DNA from: an uncultured cyanobacterium | GTDB taxonomy: Bacteria > Cyanobacteriota > Cyanobacteriia > CACIAM-69d | DNA length: 5,319 nt | Direction of reading: 5' to 3' | Assembly (NCBI GenBank): GCA_937894105.1 | Contig: CALCTI010000513.1 | Location: 1 to 5,319, forward strand | In this document: piece by piece, positions 1 through 4,780 of the stretch | Position numbering within the stretch: the stretch's first letter is position 1 | Layout of the letters: every line of letters begins with the position of its first letter | Position numbers and translations under genes: made by a program | The notes under the pieces: model-generated | Databases searched by the model: none | What the model was told of the DNA's origin: nothing | What the model saw: only the letters and a program-made list of their open reading frames with translations

Positions 1-147
1 GGCCTGCAAGATTACGGGGCTATCTGTTTCCACAGCAGCCTCCATAATTGACAGGATCTGCTCCATATTGTTGACGTTAAACGCGGGAATGCCGTAGCCA
101 TTTTCAGCAGCATGATCCAGCAGCAGCCGCATGGGAACTAGCGCCAT
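1..147 (-). CDS. fba: Class II fructose-1,6-bisphosphate aldolase, N-terminal part
   Basis: Partial gene; the left edge of the window cuts it after 49 codons. The enzyme cleaves fructose 1,6-bisphosphate to glyceraldehyde 3-phosphate and dihydroxyacetone phosphate, and catalyses the reverse condensation in the Calvin cycle and gluconeogenesis, in the cytoplasm. The visible N-terminus starts [19 protein letters not shown] and continues with [11 protein letters not shown] and then TDSPVILQA. This is the characteristic opening of the metal-dependent class II family (cyanobacterial FbaA/CbbA type). The metal-binding histidines and the catalytic region lie outside the window. The ATG at 145-147 is supported by a near-perfect Shine-Dalgarno sequence, AGGAGGA at 154-160, seven bases upstream. 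No frameshift or unusual composition is visible. Family identity is firm from the sequence; the symbol could also be written cbbA. Confidence 0.93.
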   Translation of the reverse strand, partial: MALVPMRLLLDHAAENGYGIPAFNVNNMEQILSIMEAAVETDSPVILQA

Positions 148-153
148 GGGATG

Positions 154-160
154 TCCTCCT
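154..160 (-). promoter_or_regulatory. Ribosome binding site of the aldolase gene
   Basis: On the minus strand this reads AGGAGGA, seven bases before the ATG at 145-147. It is a near-complete match to the anti-Shine-Dalgarno sequence at ideal spacing. It fixes the aldolase start and fits a highly expressed central carbon gene. Confidence 0.8.
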
Positions 161-257
161 TCAGTAAAATCTCAACTAGATAGACGGGACTAAGCCAATT
201 AGGTTAGGTCTCGGGATCAATCTTATGACAATTTCTGAACTTGTTTTAAGGTCTCTT

Positions 258-286
258 GCTTTAGGTGCGTTGAAATTTCTTGTCAA
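258..286 (-). promoter_or_regulatory. Candidate promoter of the aldolase gene
   Basis: On the minus strand a perfect -35 hexamer TTGACA (281-286) is followed after exactly 17 bases by TAAAGC (258-263), a weak -10 element. A start just below 258 would give a leader of about 100 bases before the aldolase ATG. This is the best candidate seen in the 148-341 spacer. The -10 match is poor and a different start site is quite possible. I see no other gene or clear terminator in that spacer. Confidence 0.35.
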
Positions 287-341
287 TCCCTTCAGAAAAG
301 TTGGGGATTTAGGGGAGTATTATTGACGGCCCCTAGGATTA

Positions 342-740
342 TTAATCATCATAGGCGGCTCGAACCCATTGGTAATCAAGGGCTGCGGCGATCGCCACCC
401 CCACCGTATATGCCAATAAATCTTTCCAATCAAAGGTCGTACCAATGACCGTCCGCGCCACCGCATTATTTTGCCAGCCCAAATGGCGCACCACCTGAAA
501 ATATTGAGCAAACTCGATCGCCCAAGAAAATGCCAGGGTGCCCAGCCCTAACCATTGGGTTTTGGCAGTTAGGAAAGATCGCAAAAAAAAGAAAATTAAA
601 ATCACCACCAGCACATCCCCCAAAATTGGGCGAATAAACTGGTCATTAACAAATACCGCAATCACCACTTCCACAATAAACAGGGCCACAAAAATGATAA
701 ATGCCACCCCATTGAACCTAAGTTGGGGTGGCATTTTCAT
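342..740 (-). CDS. DUF2809 family small integral membrane protein
   Basis: This is a complete 132-residue protein of unknown function. It is mostly hydrophobic, with probable membrane segments near residues 11-30, 38-57, 62-80 and 106-121. The segment VNDQFIRPILGDVLVVILI (31-49), the IEFAQYFQV stretch (75-83) and the TTFDWKDLLAYTVGV stretch (101-115) match the pattern I recall for the DUF2809 family. Some databases name that family 'ribosomal maturation YjgA family', a label that should not be read as a function. Acidic and polar residues inside hydrophobic segments (E24, D42, E76, D108) are the likeliest functional positions. The start at 738-740 has AGGA seven bases upstream; a second in-frame ATG two codons later is an alternative. 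It lies 52 bases downstream of psb32 with no visible terminator between, so the two are probably co-transcribed. Confidence 0.8.
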   Translation of the reverse strand: MKMPPQLRFNGVAFIIFVALFIVEVVIAVFVNDQFIRPILGDVLVVILIFFFLRSFLTAKTQWLGLGTLAFSWAIEFAQYFQVVRHLGWQNNAVARTVIGTTFDWKDLLAYTVGVAIAAALDYQWVRAAYDD

Positions 741-792
741 CGTTATTTCCTGTAGCTAGGGGATTATCAGCGCTGGGTGCAACGGGCAAACT

Positions 793-1599
793 CTACTGGG
801 GTTTAGACGGTCTCGGCGGTCCAAAAACAGGAGTGAGAAACGCCACCAGTGCCCCGATCGCAAACCCAGAAATATTACGTACCAAAGGCAACCAATCGCT
901 GGTGCGAGAAATAACCGGAGCGATGCCGAACGCCACAAATAAAATCCCCCACAGGGGCGATAAAATCAGCGCCCACTGCCAAGCAATTACCTGATCGTCC
1001 TTACGGGGATGGGCCGCAAAGCCACAAATTACGCCCCCTAAAACCGACGTAATCAGGGTCAAAATCCATTGCTCTTGGGGCAATCCTGGCACAAACTGGC
1101 AGCCGCCTTTTTCTAAGCAGCCCATGACAGAATATAGGGATTCAACAATGGCTTGGTTTTCCCCATTGTCCCGCACAAAAAACTGATTGCCGTAGCGGGT
1201 TTGCAGCTCAATCCAAAAGGTGCGCGGCATAAGTTCGTAAAACGCATCGCCCACGTTAAAGCTCAGCAAATTTCCCCCGCGCGCATCGGCAATCAGCAGC
1301 AGACTTTTATTATCTAGCCCCCAAAAATCCTTCACCGCTCGCCCTGGGGTGCGGTCAAATTGGGTGAGCACCCGCAGCTTCCACCCGGTCTCTGCTTCGA
1401 AAGACTCCAGCCTTTCTACCAGGCTTTGTTCTTGCCCATCAGGAATAGAATTTGCCAGGTCTACCACGGCAATGGGCTCGTCAGGCAGTAGCTCCGGGTT
1501 GTCGTAAGCCTGGGCCGCCGGGGCGATCGCCCAGCTAAAAAGTACCAATATCGCTGCCACCGACGATCGCCAAACCCACCGCCTAACTTGCTGCCCCAT
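793..1599 (-). CDS. psb32: Photosystem II repair protein Psb32 (TPM domain)
   Basis: This is a complete 268-residue protein of the TPM-domain family, which includes plant TLP18.3 and cyanobacterial Psb32 (Synechocystis Sll1390). Known family members help photosystem II repair and turnover after photodamage. A basic N-terminus (QQVRRWVWR) and a hydrophobic stretch ending APAAQA at residue 31 form a signal peptide with an AxA cleavage site, so the TPM domain should be lumenal or periplasmic. The TPM domain covers about residues 42-160: PIAVVDLANSIPDGQE at its start, then LESFEAETGWKLRVLTQ, and KSLLLIADARGGNLLSFNVG at 98-117. Two cysteines (C161, C167) sit just after it. The C-terminal third has about three hydrophobic segments (177-196, 204-230, 239-260) and a proline-rich tail. 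The ATG lacks a strong Shine-Dalgarno sequence. The gene is divergent from exbB across a 345-base region. A general TPM-domain protein is the alternative call. Confidence 0.85.
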   Translation of the reverse strand: MGQQVRRWVWRSSVAAILVLFSWAIAPAAQAYDNPELLPDEPIAVVDLANSIPDGQEQSLVERLESFEAETGWKLRVLTQFDRTPGRAVKDFWGLDNKSLLLIADARGGNLLSFNVGDAFYELMPRTFWIELQTRYGNQFFVRDNGENQAIVESLYSVMGCLEKGGCQFVPGLPQEQWILTLITSVLGGVICGFAAHPRKDDQVIAWQWALILSPLWGILFVAFGIAPVISRTSDWLPLVRNISGFAIGALVAFLTPVFGPPRPSKPQ

Positions 1600-1944
1600 A
1601 ACTTCTAAACCTGTTAAACCTAATTGTTATCGGTTGCCAACGGCATACCTAAGGACTTCTTAAAGCTTTTCAGAAAAACTTCCTAGAGCCCCTCGCCGCA
1701 AAAGCCCCTGAAAAAATAGTGCCTGGCTTTAAGGGCATGCGCAACATTTCTTCACGGTAAATTAATTTAATCTAATACTAATGATCATTTCTAAAAATCG
1801 TCAATCGCTTTTCGGGGTCAATTGCTAATGGGCGCACGTGCCTATTGGGAAATTTTAGAGCGACTTCGGTAGGGACGAGAGGGTGTCATGCTACAAAAGC
1901 ACCAGTGAAGGACGGCATTACGCAGCGCATTTTTTAAGGGGTCT
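1600..1944. promoter_or_regulatory. Divergent control region between psb32 and exbB
   Basis: This 345-base spacer should hold the promoters of both divergent genes. It has an AT-rich core at about 1757-1800 with two perfect palindromes, TAAATTAATTTA (1758-1769) and AATGATCATT (1780-1789). Next to the psb32 start is a direct repeat TAAACCT at 1606-1612 and 1615-1621. Another direct repeat, AGCCCCT, lies at 1687-1693 and 1703-1709. The 150 bases before exbB contain an eight-base palindrome GCACGTGC (1834-1841) and only very short open frames, such as 1828-1872 (14 codons). No convincing -35/-10 pair stands out in either direction, and there is no RNA gene that I recognise. Confidence 0.6.
1774..1792. 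promoter_or_regulatory. Possible Fur-type operator upstream of exbB
   Basis: Aligned to the 19-base Fur consensus GATAATGATAATCATTATC in the 6-6-1-6 arrangement, this site matches at about 12 positions, and its centre is a perfect palindrome AATGATCATT (1780-1789). Cyanobacterial Fur boxes are often this degenerate, and ExbB/ExbD genes are commonly iron-repressed, so the context fits. An AT-rich region can produce this score by chance, and the site lies about 150 bases before the exbB start. Confidence 0.33.
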
Positions 1945-2601
1945 ATGAGCAACTGGTTTACAGATGGCGGGATTGTGATGTATCCCCTAGTTGGCTGTGG
2001 GCTGGTGACGGTGGTGCTGATTGGGGAGCGATCGCGATTTTGGTGGCAGCTCCTTCAGCGGCAAATTCCCTTCACCCGCGAAATTTTGCTCCAGTACCGC
2101 CAAGACCCCATCGCCGTCGCCGCCAAGCTACGCCAAAATCAAGATTTGCCCATCGCCCGAATTTTCTGGGCTGCCCTGTCCCTGGACCGCCCCACCCCCC
2201 AAGAATTTGGACTGGCGCTGGAAGCGGCCGCCCAGGGAGAAATCCAAAATTTGCGCCGCTACCAAACCGCCTTTGACACGGTGGTCAGCCTGGCTCCCTT
2301 GCTGGGGCTACTGGGGACAATTTTGGGGCTAATGCGATCGTTCTCTGCTCTCCCCCTGGGCAATTTAAGCGCGGGGGCGGTGGGGGTTAGCAGCGGCATC
2401 GGCGAGGCGCTGGGATCCACGGCGGTGGGGCTGATTGTGGCGATGGTGGCCCTGGTGGCGGGAAATGGGTTTCGTAGCCTCGCTAAGCGGCAAATGCAGG
2501 GTATGGGCGACGCCATTGGGCAATGGGAGTTGCTTTACCGCAACCATTATGAACAGGATTTTTTAGAGCGGGGAGGACAGCCCTTTGCCATTTTCGAATA
2601 G
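1945..2601 (+). CDS. exbB: MotA/TolQ/ExbB proton channel family protein
   Basis: This is a complete 218-residue inner-membrane protein. With ExbD it should form a proton-driven motor that energises outer-membrane import, usually through TonB. Three hydrophobic segments appear near residues 9-28, 112-133 and 152-175, separated by a long polar loop (29-110), as is normal for ExbB. The second holds SLAPLLGLLGTILGL (115-129) with T125. The third holds GIGEALGSTAVGLIVA (151-166). By alignment, E154 and T159 correspond to E176 and T181 of Escherichia coli ExbB. The length is slightly shorter than E. coli ExbB. AAGGGG lies three bases before the ATG, a weak ribosome site; the next in-frame ATG would cut into the first membrane segment. 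The last 17 bases overlap exbD. TolQ or a MotA-like role cannot be excluded, since no tonB, receptor or tolB gene is visible. Confidence 0.87.
   Translation: MSNWFTDGGIVMYPLVGCGLVTVVLIGERSRFWWQLLQRQIPFTREILLQYRQDPIAVAAKLRQNQDLPIARIFWAALSLDRPTPQEFGLALEAAAQGEIQNLRRYQTAFDTVVSLAPLLGLLGTILGLMRSFSALPLGNLSAGAVGVSSGIGEALGSTAVGLIVAMVALVAGNGFRSLAKRQMQGMGDAIGQWELLYRNHYEQDFLERGGQPFAIFE
2571..2577 (+). promoter_or_regulatory. Ribosome binding site that sets the exbD TTG start
   Basis: GGGAGGA lies inside the 3' end of exbB and ends seven bases before the TTG at 2585-2587. Its strength and spacing are the main reason to accept a TTG start for exbD. The first in-frame ATG downstream is codon 27, which falls inside the conserved NLTPMVDV segment and would remove most of the cytoplasmic tail. 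Confidence 0.78.
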
Positions 2602-3031
2602 CCCCAAGTCGTTTCTGAGCGAGCCTGAAGAGCAGGGACCGCCGTCCATTAACCTGACGCCGATGGTGGACGTGCTGTTTTCAATTTTGGCGTTTTTTAT
2701 CGTCTCCACCCTGTTCCTATCTCGCTGGCAGGGGCTGCCGGTGACCCTTCCGGAAGCCAGTGAAAGTGTCGGTCAAGTTCCTCCTGAAGTGACCGTTACG
2801 ATTCAGACTGACGGGGCGATCGCCCTAGATCGCCAGCCCGTTGCTTTAGAAAATTTAGCGGCGCAAGTGCTCGAAAAACGTCGGGACAATAAGCCCCTAG
2901 TGGTGGCGATTAACGCCGACGAACAGGTTAGCCACGGGCAAGTGGTTCGGGTGATGGATCAATTACAGCGGGTTCCTGGAATTCAACTGGCGATCGCCAC
3001 CCAACCTAGTGCCACCCTAAATACCCCTTAG
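2585..3031 (+). CDS. exbD: ExbD/TolR family biopolymer transport protein
   Basis: This is a complete 148-residue protein, the partner of the ExbB just upstream. A short cytoplasmic tail (1-20) leads into SINLTPMVDVLFSILAFFIV (21-40), the family signature. D29 is the equivalent of the essential proton-carrying Asp25 of E. coli ExbD. A single membrane segment (about 30-46) follows, then a periplasmic domain (about 65-140) with the usual pattern: EVTVTIQTDGAIALDRQPV, then PLVVAINADEQVSHGQVVRVMDQLQRV split across 104-130, and IQLAIATQ near the end. It starts at TTG, 17 bases inside exbB, behind a strong Shine-Dalgarno sequence. This implies translational coupling and a fixed production ratio for the two subunits. 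The start codon is the only uncertain point; the family call is firm. TolR is the alternative name. Confidence 0.87.
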   Translation: MPFSNSPKSFLSEPEEQGPPSINLTPMVDVLFSILAFFIVSTLFLSRWQGLPVTLPEASESVGQVPPEVTVTIQTDGAIALDRQPVALENLAAQVLEKRRDNKPLVVAINADEQVSHGQVVRVMDQLQRVPGIQLAIATQPSATLNTP

Positions 3032-3054
3032 CTGTGACGGCATTGCACAGTTAA
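3028..3054 (+). other. Stem-loop overlapping the exbD stop codon
   Basis: Left arm TTAGCTGTG (3028-3036) and right arm CACAGTTAA (3046-3054) pair over nine positions in RNA, one being G-U, around a nine-base loop. The stem includes the exbD TAG. No U-run follows, so it is not a standard intrinsic terminator; it could protect the 3' end of the exbBD message. Confidence 0.45.
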
Positions 3055-3061
3055 GAGAGGA

Positions 3062-3160
3062 ATGCAGAATGGCGAGCAGGCAATGCCAAAAAAACAGGCG
3101 GAAGTGAGTAAAACGGGTGACGCTCTGGAGAGCATCTTCATCAATAGAAATCATCAATAA
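3062..3160 (+). CDS. Possible small open reading frame, 32 codons
   Basis: An open frame downstream of exbD encodes a 32-residue hydrophilic peptide beginning MQNGEQAMPKKQAEVSKTG. I do not recognise it. GAGAGG at 3055-3060 is too close to the first ATG (3062) to be a good ribosome site. It is better placed for an ATG at 3069-3071 in another frame, which yields only 12 codons. The frame overlaps the inverted and direct repeats of the convergent spacer, so structure rather than coding may explain the sequence. It is listed only as a candidate. Confidence 0.12.
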   Translation: MQNGEQAMPKKQAEVSKTGDALESIFINRNHQ

Positions 3161-3173
3161 CACCCTGTTTTAC
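3108..3173. terminator. Inverted repeat, likely bidirectional terminator of exbD and leuC
   Basis: The left arm GTAAAACGGGTG (3108-3119) pairs with CACCCTGTTTTAC (3161-3173) along twelve base pairs with one bulged base. A small nested hairpin GCTC-TGGA-GAGC (3122-3133) lies inside. On the minus strand, read from leuC, a T-run (3088-3094) follows about 13 bases after the stem, which suits leuC termination. The spacer lies between convergent genes, where a shared terminator is expected. The 41-base enclosed segment is long for a classical intrinsic terminator. Confidence 0.5.
3138..3159. repeat. Nine-base direct repeat in the exbD-leuC spacer
   Basis: TCATCAATA occurs exactly at 3138-3146 and again at 3151-3159, separated by GAAA. 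It lies within the loop of the larger inverted repeat. It may be a local duplication; no function is evident. Confidence 0.55.
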
Positions 3174-3183
3174 CGGTGTTTCA

Positions 3184-4593
3184 TTAGCGTTTTATCAGCT
3201 CCCGCACATCGGCAACGCGACCAGCGATCGCTGCCGCCGCCACCATAGCCGGACTCATCAACAGGGTGCGCCCCGACGCTGACCCCTGCCGTCCTTTGAA
3301 ATTGCGGTTGGAGGAAGAGGCACTAATTTGATTGCCCGTGAGCTTATCAGGATTCATCGCTAGGCACATGGAGCAGCCAGCCTCGCGCCATTCAAAGCCG
3401 GCTTCGGTGAAAATTTTGTCTAGCCCTTCCTCTTCCGCCTGCTGTTTTACCTTCTCAGAGCCCGGCACCACAAAGGCTTTGATGCCGTCCGCCACTTTGT
3501 GCCCGGTGGCAATTTTTGCCGCTTCCTGTAAATCGCTAAGGCGACCGTTGGTGCAGCTCCCAATAAAACACACGTCGATTTTTGTGCCCGCGATCGCCTG
3601 ACCGGGAGCCAAATCCATATAGTTGTAGGCTTCAGCGGCGATGGAGCGATCGCTCTCATCCAGATCATCCAAAGTGGGCACCATCTCCGTCACCCCAATG
3701 CCCTGTCCCGGCGTAATGCCCCAGGTAACCGTAGGTGGAATATCAGCCGCATCGAAAATCACCACATCGTCATACTGAGCATCCGCATCGCTCACCAAGC
3801 TGCTCCACCACTGCACCGCCGCGTCCCACTGGTCATCCTGTGGCGCAAAATCCCGACCGCGCAAATAGTTAAACGTAACCGCGTCCGGGTTTACATAACC
3901 ACAGCGAGCGCCCCCTTCAATGCTCATATTGCACACGGTCATACGCTCTTCCATAGACATGACTTCAAAAGTAGAGCCCGCATATTCGTAGGCATAGCCC
4001 ACGCCGCCCTTCACCCCCAGCTTGCGGATAATATGCAGCACCACATCTTTGGCGTAAACCCCCGTGGGCAGCGGACCGTTAACCTCCACCCGCCGCACCT
4101 TGGGCTTAGTAATAGCAAGGGTTTGGGAGGCCAGCACGTCGCGCACCTGGCTGGTGCCAATGCCAAAGGAAATGGCTCCAAATGCCCCGTGGGTGGAGGT
4201 ATGACTGTCGCCGCAGGCTACCACCATGCCCGGTTGGGTTAACCCCTGTTCCGGGGCGATAACGTGCACAATGCCCTGTTTACCGGAGCCAATATTATTG
4301 AAGCGGATGCCAAAATCGGCGCAGTTTTTTTCCAAGTTGCGAATCATTTCCTCCGCCAGGGTATCGGCGAAAGGGCGGGCTTGGTTTTCCGTGGGCACAA
4401 TATGGTCTACGGTGGCGACGGTGCGTTGGGGAAAGGCGACGGTTAGTGCTCGCTCGCGCAACATGGCAAAGGCTTGGGGGCTGGTCACTTCGTGGACCAG
4501 GTGTAAACCCACAAATAACTGAGTTTGGCCGGAGGGTAAGGTGCCAACGGTGTGCAGTGCCCACACTTTGTCGAATAGGGTGCCTTTGCTCAT
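3184..4593 (-). CDS. leuC: 3-isopropylmalate dehydratase large subunit LeuC
   Basis: This is a complete 469-residue enzyme, the normal length for bacterial LeuC. With the small subunit LeuD it isomerises 2-isopropylmalate to 3-isopropylmalate in leucine synthesis, in the cytoplasm, using a 4Fe-4S cluster. The three cluster cysteines are visible: C347 in [13 protein letters not shown], and C407 and C410 in [14 protein letters not shown]. Other aconitase-family landmarks are ATVDHIVPT (60-68), [14 protein letters not shown] (127-140), [19 protein letters not shown] (289-307) and NRNFKGRQG (429-437). The [20 protein letters not shown] version of the middle region is what I recall from cyanobacteria. 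The ATG has no clear Shine-Dalgarno sequence but gives the standard [11 protein letters not shown] start. leuD is not adjacent: the downstream neighbour is the convergent exbD. The upstream region carries several short direct repeats that may affect expression. No truncation or missing key residue is seen. Confidence 0.97.
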   Translation of the reverse strand: MSKGTLFDKVWALHTVGTLPSGQTQLFVGLHLVHEVTSPQAFAMLRERALTVAFPQRTVATVDHIVPTENQARPFADTLAEEMIRNLEKNCADFGIRFNNIGSGKQGIVHVIAPEQGLTQPGMVVACGDSHTSTHGAFGAISFGIGTSQVRDVLASQTLAITKPKVRRVEVNGPLPTGVYAKDVVLHIIRKLGVKGGVGYAYEYAGSTFEVMSMEERMTVCNMSIEGGARCGYVNPDAVTFNYLRGRDFAPQDDQWDAAVQWWSSLVSDADAQYDDVVIFDAADIPPTVTWGITPGQGIGVTEMVPTLDDLDESDRSIAAEAYNYMDLAPGQAIAGTKIDVCFIGSCTNGRLSDLQEAAKIATGHKVADGIKAFVVPGSEKVKQQAEEEGLDKIFTEAGFEWREAGCSMCLAMNPDKLTGNQISASSSNRNFKGRQGSASGRTLLMSPAMVAAAAIAGRVADVRELIKR

Positions 4594-4608
4594 GATGGGA
4601 TGGAAATG

Positions 4609-4690
4609 TCTCTGGAATGGGATACGGGGTTTCCTGCGGAGCTTTTCCTTAGAATGTGTCCTTGGAATAGGATTTCCTTGGAATAGGATT
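4609..4690 (-). repeat. Short direct repeats in the leuC leader
   Basis: A 16-base unit, TCCTTGGAATAGGATT on the plus strand, is duplicated exactly in tandem at 4659-4674 and 4675-4690. Its ten-base core TCCTTGGAAT recurs with changes at 4646-4655 (one mismatch) and 4609-4618 (two mismatches). In the leuC direction the core reads ATTCCAAGGA, and it sits 16-91 bases before the start codon. The unit overlap creates TTCC-TT-GGAA, a near-dyad. The repeats may be protein-binding sites in the promoter or leader, or simple slippage products. Confidence 0.7.
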
Positions 4691-4738
4691 GCAGACGTAT
4701 TTCAGACTTTTATTGCAGATTTTAATTATCTCTTCAGA
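4688..4738 (-). repeat. Second direct-repeat family upstream of leuC
   Basis: ATTGCAGA occurs at 4688-4695 and 4712-4719, with the one-mismatch copy ATTTCAGA at 4699-4706 and a weaker TCTTCAGA at 4731-4738. The segment is AT-rich and lies directly beyond the first repeat family, so it probably overlaps the leuC promoter. On the minus strand GATAAT and TAAAAT, within about 4720-4731, are possible -10 elements, but neither has a good -35 partner. An imperfectly placed five-base inverted repeat ATCCA/TGGAT lies at 4738-4752. Confidence 0.5.
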
Positions 4739-4780
4739 TCCATAAACTGGATTTATTAAGCTCTGAAAGAGTCTCCAATC

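Noticed and set aside
1828..1872. A 14-codon upstream open frame in the exbB leader (MGARAYWEILERLR)
   Set aside because: No good ribosome site, no runs of regulatory amino acids and no attenuator-like hairpin after it; frames this short occur often by chance.
1600..1944. NtcA site (GTA-N8-TAC) in the psb32-exbB spacer
   Set aside because: Each GTA triplet checked lacks a TAC at the required eight-base distance.
2259..2547. Minus-strand open frames opposite exbB
   Set aside because: They lie entirely antisense to a well-supported membrane protein and have proline/arginine-rich translations typical of shadow frames in GC-rich DNA.
3032..3183. Remnant of a miniature transposable element in the exbD-leuC spacer
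   Set aside because: The inverted repeats are nested and short, and no flanking target-site duplication was found; terminator structure explains them better.
4033..4564. Several plus-strand and alternate-frame open frames opposite leuC
   Set aside because: They are shadows of a complete LeuC carrying all catalytic cysteines; none has a recognisable family signature.
4761..4771. Hairpin CTCT-GAA-AGAG downstream of the phosphodiesterase as its terminator
   Set aside because: Only four base pairs, not GC-rich, and without a U-run on the minus strand.
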